NCBI RefSeq assembly: GCF_014648635.1 | Contig: NZ_BMRM01000016.1 | Span: forward strand, 62,001 to 126,000 | Direction of reading: 5' to 3' | DNA: 64,000 nt | Source of the DNA: Streptomyces cinerochromogenes | GTDB lineage: Bacteria > Actinomycetota > Actinomycetes > Streptomycetales > Streptomycetaceae | Part shown: positions 42,101 through 50,709 of the stretch, piece by piece | Numbering within the stretch: position 1 is the first letter of the stretch | Layout of the letters: the number at the start of each line of letters is the position of its first letter | The notes under the pieces: generated by a model | What the model was told of the DNA's origin: nothing | Seen by the model: only the letters and a program-made list of their open reading frames with translations | The model's database searches: none | Position numbers and translations under genes: made by a program

Positions 42101-43790
42101 CGCCAAGCCCGGCGAGGGCGGCCAGCTGCCCGGCCACAAGGTCTACCCGTGGGTCGCCAAGACCCGGCACTCGACGCCGGGCGTCGGCCTGATCTCGCCG
42201 CCGCCGCACCACGACATCTACTCCATCGAGGACCTGGCCCAGCTGATCCACGACCTGAAGAACGCGAATCCGCAGGCGCGGATCCACGTGAAGCTGGTCT
42301 CCGAGGTCGGTGTCGGCACGGTCGCCGCCGGTGTGTCCAAGGCGCACGCGGACGTCGTGCTCATCTCCGGTCACGACGGCGGTACGGGCGCCTCCCCGCT
42401 CACCTCGCTGAAGCACGCGGGCGGCCCCTGGGAGCTGGGCCTCGCCGAGACCCAGCAGACCCTGCTGCTCAACGGCCTGCGCGACCGCATCGTCGTCCAG
42501 ACCGACGGCCAGCTGAAGACCGGCCGTGACGTGATCATCGCCGCGCTGCTCGGTGCCGAGGAGTTCGGTTTCGCGACCGCCCCGCTCGTCGTCTCCGGCT
42601 GCGTGATGATGCGCGTCTGCCACCTGGACACCTGCCCGGTCGGCATCGCCACCCAGAACCCGACCCTGCGCGACCGCTTCGCCGGCAAGGCCGAGCACGT
42701 GGTGAACTTCTTCCGGTTCATCGCCGAGGAGGTCCGCGAGCTGCTGGCCGAGCTGGGCTTCCGCTCCATCGAGGAGGCCGTCGGCCACGCCGAGGTGCTG
42801 GACGTCGAGCGCGCCGTCGACCACTGGAAGGCGCAGGGCCTGGACCTGGAGCCGCTGTTCCACGTCCCGGACCTGCCCGAGGGCGCCGTCCGCCACCGGA
42901 TCGTCGCCCAGGACCACGGTCTGGAGAAGGCCCTGGACAACGAGCTGATCAAGCTCGCCGCCGACGCCCTGGCCGCGGGCGACGCGACCGAGGCCCAGCC
43001 CGTGCGCGCCCAGGTCGCCATCCGCAACATCAACCGCACGGTCGGCACCATGCTCGGCCACGAGGTGACGAAGAAGTTCGGCGGCGCGGGCCTGCCCGAC
43101 GACACCATCGACATCACCTTCACCGGCTCCGCGGGCCAGTCCTTCGGCGCGTTCCTGCCGCGCGGCGTCACGCTGCGCCTGGAGGGCGACGCCAACGACT
43201 ACGTGGGCAAGGGCCTCTCCGGCGGCCGGATCGTCGTCCGCCCGGACCGGGCCGCCGACCACCTCGCCGAGTACTCGACCATCGCCGGCAACACCATCGC
43301 CTACGGCGCCACCGGCGGCGAACTGTTCCTGCGCGGCCGTACCGGTGAGCGGTTCTGCGTCCGCAACTCCGGCGCGCTGGTCGTCTCCGAGGGCGTGGGC
43401 GACCACGGCTGCGAGTACATGACCGGCGGTCACGCGGTCGTCCTCGGCCCGACCGGCCGCAACTTCGCGGCGGGCATGTCCGGCGGTGTCGCCTACGTCA
43501 TCGACCTCGACCGCGACAACGTCAACGCCGGCAACGCCGGGTCCGTCGAGGCGCTGGACGAGACGGACAGGCAGTGGCTGCACGACGTGGTGCGCCGCCA
43601 CGCCGAGGAGACCGGCTCGACGGTCGCCGAGAAGCTGCTCGCCGACTGGGACACGGCCGTGGAGCGGTTCAGCAAGATCATCCCCAGCACGTACAAGGCA
43701 GTGCTCGCCGCCAAGGACGCCGCCGAGCGAGCCGGTCTCTCCGAGACCGAGATCACCGAGAAGATGATGGAGGCGGCGATCAATGGCTGA
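39192..43790 (+). CDS. gltB: Glutamate synthase (NADPH) large subunit
   Basis: 1532 aa from ATG 39192 (MRTPRQPSQH), with GGGAGAG 6 bases upstream; ATG 39171 is in frame but less well placed. The class II glutaminase nucleophile is Cys39 (HDACGVGF), implying removal of a 38-residue propeptide. Further landmarks: the FMN barrel (GAMSYGSISKEAHETLAIAMNQLGGKSNTGEGGEDPERL), the [3Fe-4S] cysteines in CVMMRVCHLDTCPVG, and the C-terminal beta-helix (GATGGELFLRGRTGERFCVRNSGA). Works with GltD in ammonia assimilation, glutamine + 2-oxoglutarate to two glutamates. Overlaps gltD by 8 bases. Confidence 0.97.
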   Translation: MRTPRQPSQHSENGQNWSFMDARPAAQGMYDPRNEHDACGVGFVATLTGEASHTLVEQALTVLRNLEHRGATGSEPDSGDGAGILSQVPDAFLREVAGFDLPAAGAYAVGIAFLPEEGAEDAVSRIETIASEEGLTVLGWREVPVAPELLGATARSTMPLFRQIFVTDRASEGIALDRRAFVLRKRAEREAGVYFPSLSARTIVYKGMLTTGQLEPFFPDLSDRRFASAIALVHSRFSTNTFPSWPLAHPYRFVAHNGEINTVKGNRNWMRARESQLVSDLFGSSEKGLERIFPVCTPDASDSASFDEVLELLHLGGRSLPHSVLMMIPEAWENHDSMDPARRAFYQFHSTMMEPWDGPACVTFTDGTQVGAVLDRNGLRPGRYWVTDDGLVVLGSEVGVLDIDPAKVVRKGRLQPGRMFLVDTAEHRIVEDDEIKAALAAEKPYAEWLEAGEIELGDLPEREHIVHTHASVTRRQQTFGYTEEELRVILAPMARTAAEPIGSMGTDSPIAALSERPRLLFDYFTQLFAQVTNPPLDAIREELVTSLRSSLGPEGNLLDPTAASCRSVTLPFPVIDNDELAKLIHINADGDMPGFKAATLSGLYRVSGGGDALAARIEEICAEADAAIENGARLIVLSDRHSDAEHAPIPSLLLTAAVHHHLIRTKQRTQVGLLVEAGDVREVHHVALLIGYGAAAVNPYLAMESVEDLLRAGTFLNGLEPEKAIKNLIYALGKGVLKVMSKMGISTVASYRGAQVFEAVGLDEAFVEKYFDGTATKIGGVGIDVIAQEVAARHAKAYPASGIAPAHRALEIGGEYQWRREGEPHLFDPETVFRLQHSTRTGRFDIFKKYTERVNEQSERLMTLRGLFGFKSDRQPIPVDEVEPVSEIVKRFSTGAMSYGSISKEAHETLAIAMNQLGGKSNTGEGGEDPERLYDPARRSAIKQVASGRFGVTSEYLVNADDIQIKMAQGAKPGEGGQLPGHKVYPWVAKTRHSTPGVGLISPPPHHDIYSIEDLAQLIHDLKNANPQARIHVKLVSEVGVGTVAAGVSKAHADVVLISGHDGGTGASPLTSLKHAGGPWELGLAETQQTLLLNGLRDRIVVQTDGQLKTGRDVIIAALLGAEEFGFATAPLVVSGCVMMRVCHLDTCPVGIATQNPTLRDRFAGKAEHVVNFFRFIAEEVRELLAELGFRSIEEAVGHAEVLDVERAVDHWKAQGLDLEPLFHVPDLPEGAVRHRIVAQDHGLEKALDNELIKLAADALAAGDATEAQPVRAQVAIRNINRTVGTMLGHEVTKKFGGAGLPDDTIDITFTGSAGQSFGAFLPRGVTLRLEGDANDYVGKGLSGGRIVVRPDRAADHLAEYSTIAGNTIAYGATGGELFLRGRTGERFCVRNSGALVVSEGVGDHGCEYMTGGHAVVLGPTGRNFAAGMSGGVAYVIDLDRDNVNAGNAGSVEALDETDRQWLHDVVRRHAEETGSTVAEKLLADWDTAVERFSKIIPSTYKAVLAAKDAAERAGLSETEITEKMMEAAING

Positions 43791-45246
43791 CCCGAAGGGC
43801 TTCCTGAACCACGGCCGTGAGGTCGCCAAGACCCGCCCCGTCGCCGAGCGGGTCAAGGACTGGAACGAGGTCTACGTCCCCGGCTCCCTGCTGCCGATCA
43901 TCAGCAAGCAGGCCAGCCGCTGCATGGACTGCGGCATCCCGTTCTGCCACAACGGCTGTCCGCTGGGGAACCTGATCCCCGAGTGGAACGACTACGCCTA
44001 CCGCGAGGACTGGTCGGCCGCGCAGGAGCGCCTGCACGCGACCAACAACTTTCCGGAGTTCACCGGTCGTCTCTGCCCGGCCCCCTGCGAGTCGGCGTGC
44101 GTGCTCGGCATCAACCAGCCGCCGGTCACCATCAAGAACGTCGAGGTCTCGATCATCGACAAGGCGTGGGAGACCGGGGACGTCGCCCCGCAGATCCCCG
44201 AGCGCCTGTCCGGCAAGACGGTCGCGGTCATCGGCTCGGGCCCCGCGGGTCTCGCCGCCGCCCAGCAGCTGACCCGGGCCGGCCACACGGTCGCCGTCTA
44301 CGAGCGCGCGGACCGCATCGGAGGCCTCCTCCGGTACGGCATCCCCGAGTTCAAGATGGAGAAGCGGCACATCAACCGCCGTATCGAGCAGATGCGCGCG
44401 GAGGGCACCCGCTTCCGCACCGGTGTGGAGATCGGCCGCGACATCAACGCCCGCGACCTGAAGAAGCGGTACGACGCGATCGTCATCGCCGCCGGCGCGA
44501 CGACCGCCCGTGACCTGCCGGTCCCCGGCCGGGAGCTGACGGGCGTCTACCAGGCGATGGAGTACCTGCCCCTGGCCAACAAGGTCCAGGAGGGCGACTA
44601 CGTCACCGCGCCGATCTCGGCCGAGGGCAAGCACGTCGTCGTGATCGGCGGCGGTGACACCGGCGCGGACTGCGTGGGCACCGCCCACCGCCAGGGCGCG
44701 GCCTCCGTCACCCAGCTGGAGATCATGCCCCGCCCGAGCGACGAGCGGCACCCGACCAACCAGCCCTGGCCGACCTTCCCGATGCTCTACAAGGTCACCA
44801 GCGCCCACGAGGAGGGCGGCGACCGGGTCTACTCGGTCTCCACCACCCACTTCGAGGGCGACGAGGACGGCAACGTCCAGTGGCTGCACCTCACCGAGGT
44901 CGAGTTCGTGGACGGCAGGCTGACCCCGAAGCCGGGCACCGAGCGCAAGATCCCGGCCCAGCTGGTCACCCTCGCCATGGGCTTCACCGGCACCGACCGG
45001 GAGAACGGCCTGGTCGAGCAGTTTGGTCTGGACCTCGACGAGCGCGGTAACATCGCCCGCGACGCCGACTTCCAGACCAACGTGCCGGGTGTGTTCGTCG
45101 CCGGTGACGCCGGCCGCGGACAGTCCCTCATCGTGTGGGCGATCGCGGAGGGCCGCTCGGCCGCCCGCGGGGTCGACCGCTTCCTGACCGGAGCCAGCGA
45201 CCTGCCGGCCCCGATCCGCCCGACGGACCGCGCGCTCGCGGTCTGA
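43783..45246 (+). CDS. gltD: Glutamate synthase small subunit
   Basis: 487 aa from ATG 43783, overlapping gltB. Electron-input subunit: N-terminal Fe-S cysteines CMDCGIPFCHNGCPLGN and LCPAPCESACVLG, FAD-binding VAVIGSGPAGLAAAQQL, NADPH-binding VVVIGGGDTGADCVGT and the C-terminal FVAGDAGRGQSLIVWAIAEGR. All elements are intact. Followed by two hairpins in the spacer towards the convergent NACHT gene. Confidence 0.97.
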   Translation: MADPKGFLNHGREVAKTRPVAERVKDWNEVYVPGSLLPIISKQASRCMDCGIPFCHNGCPLGNLIPEWNDYAYREDWSAAQERLHATNNFPEFTGRLCPAPCESACVLGINQPPVTIKNVEVSIIDKAWETGDVAPQIPERLSGKTVAVIGSGPAGLAAAQQLTRAGHTVAVYERADRIGGLLRYGIPEFKMEKRHINRRIEQMRAEGTRFRTGVEIGRDINARDLKKRYDAIVIAAGATTARDLPVPGRELTGVYQAMEYLPLANKVQEGDYVTAPISAEGKHVVVIGGGDTGADCVGTAHRQGAASVTQLEIMPRPSDERHPTNQPWPTFPMLYKVTSAHEEGGDRVYSVSTTHFEGDEDGNVQWLHLTEVEFVDGRLTPKPGTERKIPAQLVTLAMGFTGTDRENGLVEQFGLDLDERGNIARDADFQTNVPGVFVAGDAGRGQSLIVWAIAEGRSAARGVDRFLTGASDLPAPIRPTDRALAV

Positions 45247-45256
45247 CGCCCCCACA

Positions 45257-45273
45257 AGGGACCCCAGGTCCCT
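45257..45273 (+). terminator. Hairpin after gltD
   Basis: 7-bp perfect stem AGGGACC / GGTCCCT with a 3-nt loop, 11 bases after the gltD stop. Confidence 0.6.
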
Positions 45274-45312
45274 CACAGACGTCCCGTACAAAGGCGTACG
45301 GAACATGAACGG

Positions 45313-45352
45313 CGCCTGCCCGCCTGTCCCCGACCGGACGACTGGGCAGGCG
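45313..45352. terminator. Second hairpin between convergent gltD and the NACHT gene
   Basis: 9-bp perfect inverted repeat CGCCTGCCC / GGGCAGGCG with a 22-nt loop. It is 35 bases from the NACHT stop and may end transcription from either side. Confidence 0.5.
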
Positions 45353-45386
45353 TCGTCGCATGTCCCGGCCACCCGGTCCGGTGCGC

Positions 45387-48300
45387 TCACCCGCCGGTGC
45401 CCGTGTACAGATCATTGATGATCTTCTGGGCCGGCGCCCGGTGGGAGGCGTCGGTCTCCGCCTCGGCCCAGACGAGGTAGATGTCCTTGCTCTTCGGGTA
45501 CGTGACGGTGCGGGCCAGCAGCATGCGGTACGTGCGGGCGTCGGGCGTGGTCTCGGCGTACCAGAGCGACGAGGTGACCCGCTTCCAGGGCGTGGAGGAG
45601 AAGCCGGGACGGGAGAGCCAGAACCGGGTGGCTTCCGCGCAGGCCCTGACGCAGTGGCGGGAGGCGAGCCGCAGACGGAGGCGGGGGAGACGCAGGCCGT
45701 CCGGTCCGTCGGAGGTGCAGGTCACTGTCACGTCGGCAGAGGTCTTGCAGCTCATGTACTTCGGGGCGCGGAGAACGTAGGCGAAGTTGGGCAGCGACCA
45801 GAGACGGGACCGCTCCTCCTTCCTCCAGTGGGCGCCCACCAGGGTCCTGGGCTCGCGGCGCTGGTAGTAGGCGAAGCGCGTGCCGGCGGGGGTCCGGGCG
45901 GGTGGCACGTCGGCGAGCCGGCGCTCGGCGGACTGCCGGTGCCTCGGCGAGAGGTGCGCGTGCCGCAGCGCCGCCCGCATGAGGATGCGGGCGACTTCCC
46001 GGGCGCGGGACGCGGAGGCGAACTCCTCGGTGTAGGTGAGTTTCAGGACCACGTTGGCCACCCTGGTGGCCAGTACGGCCGTGTGCTGGAGACCCTCCAT
46101 CGGTGGTGAGAAGCCGTCCTGGGTCCCCTGGCGCGCCTCGTCGCCGAGGCCCTTCAACTCCTCGTTGGCGGAGAGGGGGGCCCGCAGCGCGGTGCTCGCG
46201 TGCATATAGGTGACGTCGGGGTCCATTCCGGCCTGGGTGCCGGTCACGAAGGTCCGCAGGGTGAGGCTGACATCGCGGTGGAACGGCGACTGCTCGCCGG
46301 CCCCGCAGGCGGTGCCGCCGTCCGCGACCTTCATCGGGTCGGCCATCAACCCGGCCAGCAGGTGTTCGTCGAGCAGCGCGCACGCTGGGGGCACGGCCGT
46401 GTAGGGAGGGGGCGGGGCCATGGAACCCACGGCCGTCATCTGAAGGAACATGGCGACCACCGCGACCGCCGTGGCGACCGCTGTCACCCGCGGGGCGACA
46501 CGCACCGGCCGCTCGTGTGCCGAGGGGAGTCCGCTCGTGCCCGCCAGCCGGTTGCGCAGCTCGATGTGGCGGAACCGGTAGACACCGCCCGCCTGCCGCA
46601 GGATGCCCCGTGCGTGCGCGTCCCGCAGGAACGCCATGAGCCGCCAGGGCAGCCTGCCGGTCAGCGCCAGCCAGCACCGGGCCACCGTGTACCGGCCCCA
46701 GGCGGAGACGGCGATGCCGTGGCACAGCGAGGCCGCCGCGAAACAGGCCCCCGCGCGGGCCCAGTCCGCGGGCCCCTGGCTGTCCGGGGTCTCCGCCCAC
46801 TGCCACCAGGCCGCGTACAGCACGGCGGACTTGAACAGCGTCGCGGGGAAATCGGCGTGGGGTGCCGGGCCGAACAGGTCGAAGAGGGCCACGGTGGCCG
46901 TGGCCTTCCGGTCGGCGGTCAGCAGAGCCGACGGTTCCCTGGCCTCCGCGGGATCGGCGGGTCTGCGCAGGGCCTGGGCGAGATCGGCCGTCCAGTACAC
47001 GGCCAGGCAGACCGTGGCCATGACGGTCAGCGAGCGGATCAGTCCCGGTGAGAACTGTGCCGAGGCCACCACCCCCAGGGCGAGAGCGCCCACGCAGAAC
47101 GCCCCCCTCATCCACTGCGGGCGGCTGCGCAGGGCCGCCCGGAGCCGCGCGCCCGACGGCCCGTGCAGCTGGTACGGGCCGGGGAGCGGATCGGGCTCGG
47201 CCCAGTCGGAGACCAGGACGGCGACGATGCCGAGGACGAGGGCCGCGCCGTACGGCAGTCCCACCCATTTGTGCCACCACGGCGTGCCGAACCCGGAGAC
47301 CAGGACGCCGAGCAGGAGCAGCAGGAACGCCGGCAGGGCCACCAGGGCGCGGACGGCGCGCGGTACCGCCTCGTCGAGGCGCCACCACTCCAGGTCCTGC
47401 GTCCCGGAGGCGCGCAGGTACCGGGCGAGGAAACCGGTCCAGCGCCGGGCGTCGTCGGCGCTCCAGGGAGGCCGCCCGGCACGGTCGTCCAGCGCGCCGC
47501 CGTAGGCCGCCGACAGGAAGGCGTCGAAGAGGTGTTGCTCGACGGCGGCCCTGGTGGTGAAGCGGCCCGCGGAGAGCAACTCGGCCGGATCGGCGCCGGC
47601 CCCGCCGTCGCTGTAGACGACACGGGCCAGGCCGATCATCAGCGGAGTACCGAGGACGGCCCGGAGCACCCGCACCTCACGGCTCTGGTCCGCGGGGTCC
47701 TCCAGCCGCCGCAGCACGGGCTCCCAGACGGTGCGGGAGCCGTCGTCGCGGCTCGTCCTGCGGGCGGTGCGGGGGAGGTAGGCCGCCACCTCGCCGGCGG
47801 TCAGGGGCTGCAGTTCCACCACGGCGGTCGCCGGAAGCACGGTGTTCTCGGCCTCGACGGCCGCCGTGTACTCCTCCGTCCTGCTGGTCAGCAGGAAGCG
47901 GGCGGGCCCCGCGAGACTGGCCCGCAGCTCCCGCAGGGCGTCCGCCTGCGACGGGCGGGGGAGTTCGTCGAAGCCGTCGAGCACGGGCAGCACCCGCCCG
48001 GAGGTGATCAGCGCCAGGGCGAGGGCGTGGGCGCGGCCACCGCCTCCGGCCAGCGCCCCGGGATGGCCCTCGACGATCCTGCGGGCCGCCCAGGTCCACA
48101 GCCCGCTGCGCTTCGGGTCCCAGGACGCGAGAGGGAAGACGACGGGCACCGGGTCCCCGGAGGCGGGGCCGCGGGCCTCCACGAGCCGGTGGGCGAGGTG
48201 CAGGGCGAGCACGGACTTCCCGGCACCGGGCCTGCCCAGGACCACGAGCCGCTGGGCGGGCAGGGAGGTGAACAGGCCGGCGATCTCGTCGAAGTGGCCG

Positions 48301-48845
48301 TCCACCTCCAGGGGCCGGTCGGCGCCGGTGTCCTCCGGCGGCGCGGACCCCGCCCGGCGGATGTTCCGCCAGTGGTCGGTGAGCAGCGGGTCCGCCGCCG
48401 TCCAGCGCACGGGGATGGGGAAGGGGTCGTGGATGCGCGACAGCCGCTCGTCCCGGTCGTAGCGGGTCTTCAGCGTCTCCGCGAGCTCCTCCGCGGCCCG
48501 GTCGAGGTCCGCGCGGGAGGGTTCGGGCTCGGGGCGTCTTCGCGAGCGCGGTTCCCACAGCGCCGACAGCTCCGCGAAGACCGCCAGGACCAGGCAGGAG
48601 GCTCCTGCGAACACCACCGTGGTCCGCGCGGGACCGGGAAGCGCGTCTGCGGGAACGGGGAGACGGTAGCGGTCCAGGAGGAGGAGCCCGGCCCCGGCGG
48701 CCGCGAGTGCCGCCGCGACGGCGTGGCGCAGCTTCGACACCGGCGTCCGGGTGCGCGGCGGCGGGACGTGGAAGTGGACGTGGTCGATGTGGTGGGCCTG
48801 CACCACGTTCTCGAACCGACCGTCGTAGATCCGGTTGTCCCCCAC
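45387..48845 (-). CDS. Membrane-spanning NACHT NTPase with N-terminal amyloid-signalling-like motif
   Basis: About 1152 aa from GTG 48845 (GTG 48848 adjacent; TACGCT upstream is spaced for a leaderless start). Order: residues 1-28, VGDNRIYDGRFENVVQAHHI plus HVHFH, like the RHIM/PP-type motifs found before bacterial NLR proteins; two hydrophobic helices (~43-57, 77-95); NACHT domain with Walker A GRPGAGKS (205-212), Walker B VLPVLDGFDELP (286-297) and TSRTEEY; about six more helices (such as ALPAFLLLLLGVLVSGFG); an FRHIELRNRLAG end; a last helix (VTAVATAVAVVAMFLQMTAVG); and a ~300-residue Cys-containing domain that would lie outside the cell. NACHT proteins are STAND ATPases, several with anti-phage roles. 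Divergent from a VWA gene. The open frame continues upstream to 50201, but that is non-coding shadow. Confidence 0.85.
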   Translation of the reverse strand: MGDNRIYDGRFENVVQAHHIDHVHFHVPPPRTRTPVSKLRHAVAAALAAAGAGLLLLDRYRLPVPADALPGPARTTVVFAGASCLVLAVFAELSALWEPRSRRRPEPEPSRADLDRAAEELAETLKTRYDRDERLSRIHDPFPIPVRWTAADPLLTDHWRNIRRAGSAPPEDTGADRPLEVDGHFDEIAGLFTSLPAQRLVVLGRPGAGKSVLALHLAHRLVEARGPASGDPVPVVFPLASWDPKRSGLWTWAARRIVEGHPGALAGGGGRAHALALALITSGRVLPVLDGFDELPRPSQADALRELRASLAGPARFLLTSRTEEYTAAVEAENTVLPATAVVELQPLTAGEVAAYLPRTARRTSRDDGSRTVWEPVLRRLEDPADQSREVRVLRAVLGTPLMIGLARVVYSDGGAGADPAELLSAGRFTTRAAVEQHLFDAFLSAAYGGALDDRAGRPPWSADDARRWTGFLARYLRASGTQDLEWWRLDEAVPRAVRALVALPAFLLLLLGVLVSGFGTPWWHKWVGLPYGAALVLGIVAVLVSDWAEPDPLPGPYQLHGPSGARLRAALRSRPQWMRGAFCVGALALGVVASAQFSPGLIRSLTVMATVCLAVYWTADLAQALRRPADPAEAREPSALLTADRKATATVALFDLFGPAPHADFPATLFKSAVLYAAWWQWAETPDSQGPADWARAGACFAAASLCHGIAVSAWGRYTVARCWLALTGRLPWRLMAFLRDAHARGILRQAGGVYRFRHIELRNRLAGTSGLPSAHERPVRVAPRVTAVATAVAVVAMFLQMTAVGSMAPPPPYTAVPPACALLDEHLLAGLMADPMKVADGGTACGAGEQSPFHRDVSLTLRTFVTGTQAGMDPDVTYMHASTALRAPLSANEELKGLGDEARQGTQDGFSPPMEGLQHTAVLATRVANVVLKLTYTEEFASASRAREVARILMRAALRHAHLSPRHRQSAERRLADVPPARTPAGTRFAYYQRREPRTLVGAHWRKEERSRLWSLPNFAYVLRAPKYMSCKTSADVTVTCTSDGPDGLRLPRLRLRLASRHCVRACAEATRFWLSRPGFSSTPWKRVTSSLWYAETTPDARTYRMLLARTVTYPKSKDIYLVWAEAETDASHRAPAQKIINDLYTGTGG

Positions 48846-48971
48846 CACGCCAGCGTACTGAAAACCCGGTGTGCGCGCCGGTGTTGGCGACGACGGGCCG
48901 TCCGTCGGGCAGGCCGGCGCGGTGCCGTAACCTCGGCACTCCTGCCCGGTGACCATCCCGAAGGAGCCCGC

Positions 48972-49697
48972 ATGGCCGCGATCAGCCTGACCAAGGTGGA
49001 GGAGACCGCGCCCGCGCTGGTCGGCGCCTACCGGTCGGCGGGGGTGTCCCTGCGCAAGCACGGCCTGGACGGGCTGCGGGCCGCCGTGTACCTCGTGGTC
49101 GACTACTCGGGCTCCATGAAGCCCTACTACCGGGACGGCAGCGTGCAGGCGCTCGCCGACCGGGTGCTGGGCCTGTCCGCGCACCTGGACGACGACGGCC
49201 GGGTGCCCGTGGTGTTCTTCTCCACGGACGTCGACGCGGTCACCGACATCGCCCTCGCCGGACACGAGGGCCGTGTCGAGCGGATCGTGGCCGGGCTCGG
49301 GCACATGGGGAAAACCAGCTACCACCTGGCGATGGACGCGGTCATCGACCACTACCTGGACAGCGGCGCCACCGCGCCCGCCCTGGTCGTCTTCCAGACC
49401 GACGGCGGCCCGATCAACAAGCTCGCCGCCGAACGCTACCTCTGCAAGGCCGCGCGGCTGCCGCTGTTCTGGCAGTTCGTCGGCTTCGGCGACCCGGGCA
49501 GCCGCCAGTTCGAGTTCCTGCGCAAGCTGGACGAACTGGCCGTCCCGGCCAAGCGGATCGTGGACAACGCCGGTTTCTTCCACGCCGGCCAGGACCCGCG
49601 CCGGGTCTCCGACGCCGAGCTGTACGACCGGCTCGTCGGCGAGTTCCCGAAGTGGCTCGTGGCGGCACGGGCGGCGGGCGTCGTACGGCCGGACTGA
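48972..49697 (+). CDS. VWA-domain protein, TerF-like
   Basis: 241 aa from ATG 48972, with AAGGAG 5 bases upstream. The opening SLTKVEETAPALVGAYRSAGVSLRKHGLDGLRAAVYLVVDYSGSM combines a short TerF-type lead with the MIDAS motif DYSGS; the other MIDAS residues are in the GKTSYHLAMD and FQTDGGP segments. It resembles the VWA proteins of tellurite-resistance/stress (Ter) systems; no other ter gene is in the window. Divergent from the NACHT gene with 126 bases between starts, so the two may share regulation. Confidence 0.85.
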   Translation: MAAISLTKVEETAPALVGAYRSAGVSLRKHGLDGLRAAVYLVVDYSGSMKPYYRDGSVQALADRVLGLSAHLDDDGRVPVVFFSTDVDAVTDIALAGHEGRVERIVAGLGHMGKTSYHLAMDAVIDHYLDSGATAPALVVFQTDGGPINKLAAERYLCKAARLPLFWQFVGFGDPGSRQFEFLRKLDELAVPAKRIVDNAGFFHAGQDPRRVSDAELYDRLVGEFPKWLVAARAAGVVRPD

Positions 49698-49719
49698 CGC
49701 GGCGGTCCGCCACCCTCTC

Positions 49720-50709
49720 CTACCACGCGTCCGCCTCCGGTTGCCCGTCCGTCTCCTGGAGCCCGTCCGTGAGCACCAGGTCCCGGCACTCCTCCGGTGC
49801 CCCCCACGCCGAGCGCAGCGCCCGCGCCTTGGTGAGCCACAGCGACAGGTCGTACTCCGCGGTGTACCCGATCGCGCCGTGCAGGTGCAGCGCCGTCCGG
49901 GCCGTCCGGTACGCCGCCTCGCACGCCGTGAGCTTGGCGGCGGCCACCTCCGCCGGGCGCAGGGTCGTCGCCGCGCCGAAGAGCAGGGGGCGGGCGAACT
50001 CCAGGGCGGTCTTGGCGTCGGCCAGCCGGTGTTTGACGGCCTGGAAGGAGCCGATCGGCACCCCGAACTGGGTGCGCCGCCGCACATGGGTGACGGTCCG
50101 GTCGAGCAGGGCGAGGCCGACGCCGAGGGCCTGCGCGGCGGTGGCAAGGCGGATCCAGGTGAGCGCCCGGTCGTACGGCGCCTCGCGGGCGAGGAGTTCA
50201 CCGCCGGGGGCGGACCGGGCCAGCCGGCGGGCGGGGTCCAGGGAGCGGCGCACCGGGCCGGGGGTCACTGTGGACAGGTAGAGGCCCTCGGGGGCGGGGG
50301 ACAGGCACAGCGAGACCGCGTCGCCGTCGAGCGCGTATCCGCCGGGCGCCGCCACCGTCGCCGGTCGCTCGCCGGACGCGAGAGCGGGCAGGAAGCGTTC
50401 CGCCAGTGGCGGGTCGCCGAGGAGTACGGCCGCCCCGACCGTCTCCGCGAGCGGACCGGGCACCGCGTGCCGGCCCAGCTCCACGAAGGCCACCGCCAGC
50501 TCCACCGGGTGCGGTCCCGCCCCGCCGTACTCCTCCGGCACCGCGAGGCCGAACACCCCCGCCTCGGCGATCCGCGACCACAGCGCGCGCCCGCGCGCGT
50601 GGTCGCCGCGGCTCCAGGAGCGGATCACCGCGGGCGTGTCGGCGGCGGTGAGCATCGCGTGCAGCGCGTCGGCGAAGGCGCGCTGGCCGGAGTCGAGGAG
50701 GAAGCGCAT
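49720..50709 (-). CDS. Acyl-CoA dehydrogenase, small type (IpdE2/FadE32-like)
   Basis: 329 aa from ATG 50709, its ATG overlapping the upstream TGA (TGATG). Acyl-CoA dehydrogenase fold: FGLAVPEEYGGAGPHPVELAVAFVELGRHAVPGPLAETVGAA at the N-terminus, and RRRTQFGVPIGSFQAVKHRLADAKTALEFA and HLHGAIGYTAEYDLSLWLTKA at the C-terminal FAD/helical domain. The central beta domain is shortened, as in the subunit that pairs with a second dehydrogenase in actinobacterial heteromeric enzymes. Co-transcribed with the other dehydrogenase, it fits a heteromeric steroid-ring dehydrogenase such as IpdE1-IpdE2; exact partner roles are inferred from context. Confidence 0.82.
   Translation of the reverse strand: MRFLLDSGQRAFADALHAMLTAADTPAVIRSWSRGDHARGRALWSRIAEAGVFGLAVPEEYGGAGPHPVELAVAFVELGRHAVPGPLAETVGAAVLLGDPPLAERFLPALASGERPATVAAPGGYALDGDAVSLCLSPAPEGLYLSTVTPGPVRRSLDPARRLARSAPGGELLAREAPYDRALTWIRLATAAQALGVGLALLDRTVTHVRRRTQFGVPIGSFQAVKHRLADAKTALEFARPLLFGAATTLRPAEVAAAKLTACEAAYRTARTALHLHGAIGYTAEYDLSLWLTKARALRSAWGAPEECRDLVLTDGLQETDGQPEADAW

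Noticed and set aside
39561..43856. A minus-strand open frame of over 1400 codons opposite gltB
   Set aside because: Antisense shadow of gltB; its composition is non-globular and gltB on the other strand has all family motifs.
48849..50201. Upstream extension of the NACHT reading frame
   Set aside because: The stretch overlaps the VWA and acyl-CoA dehydrogenase genes, is Arg/Pro-rich nonsense and has no start with a binding site; the real start is near 48845.
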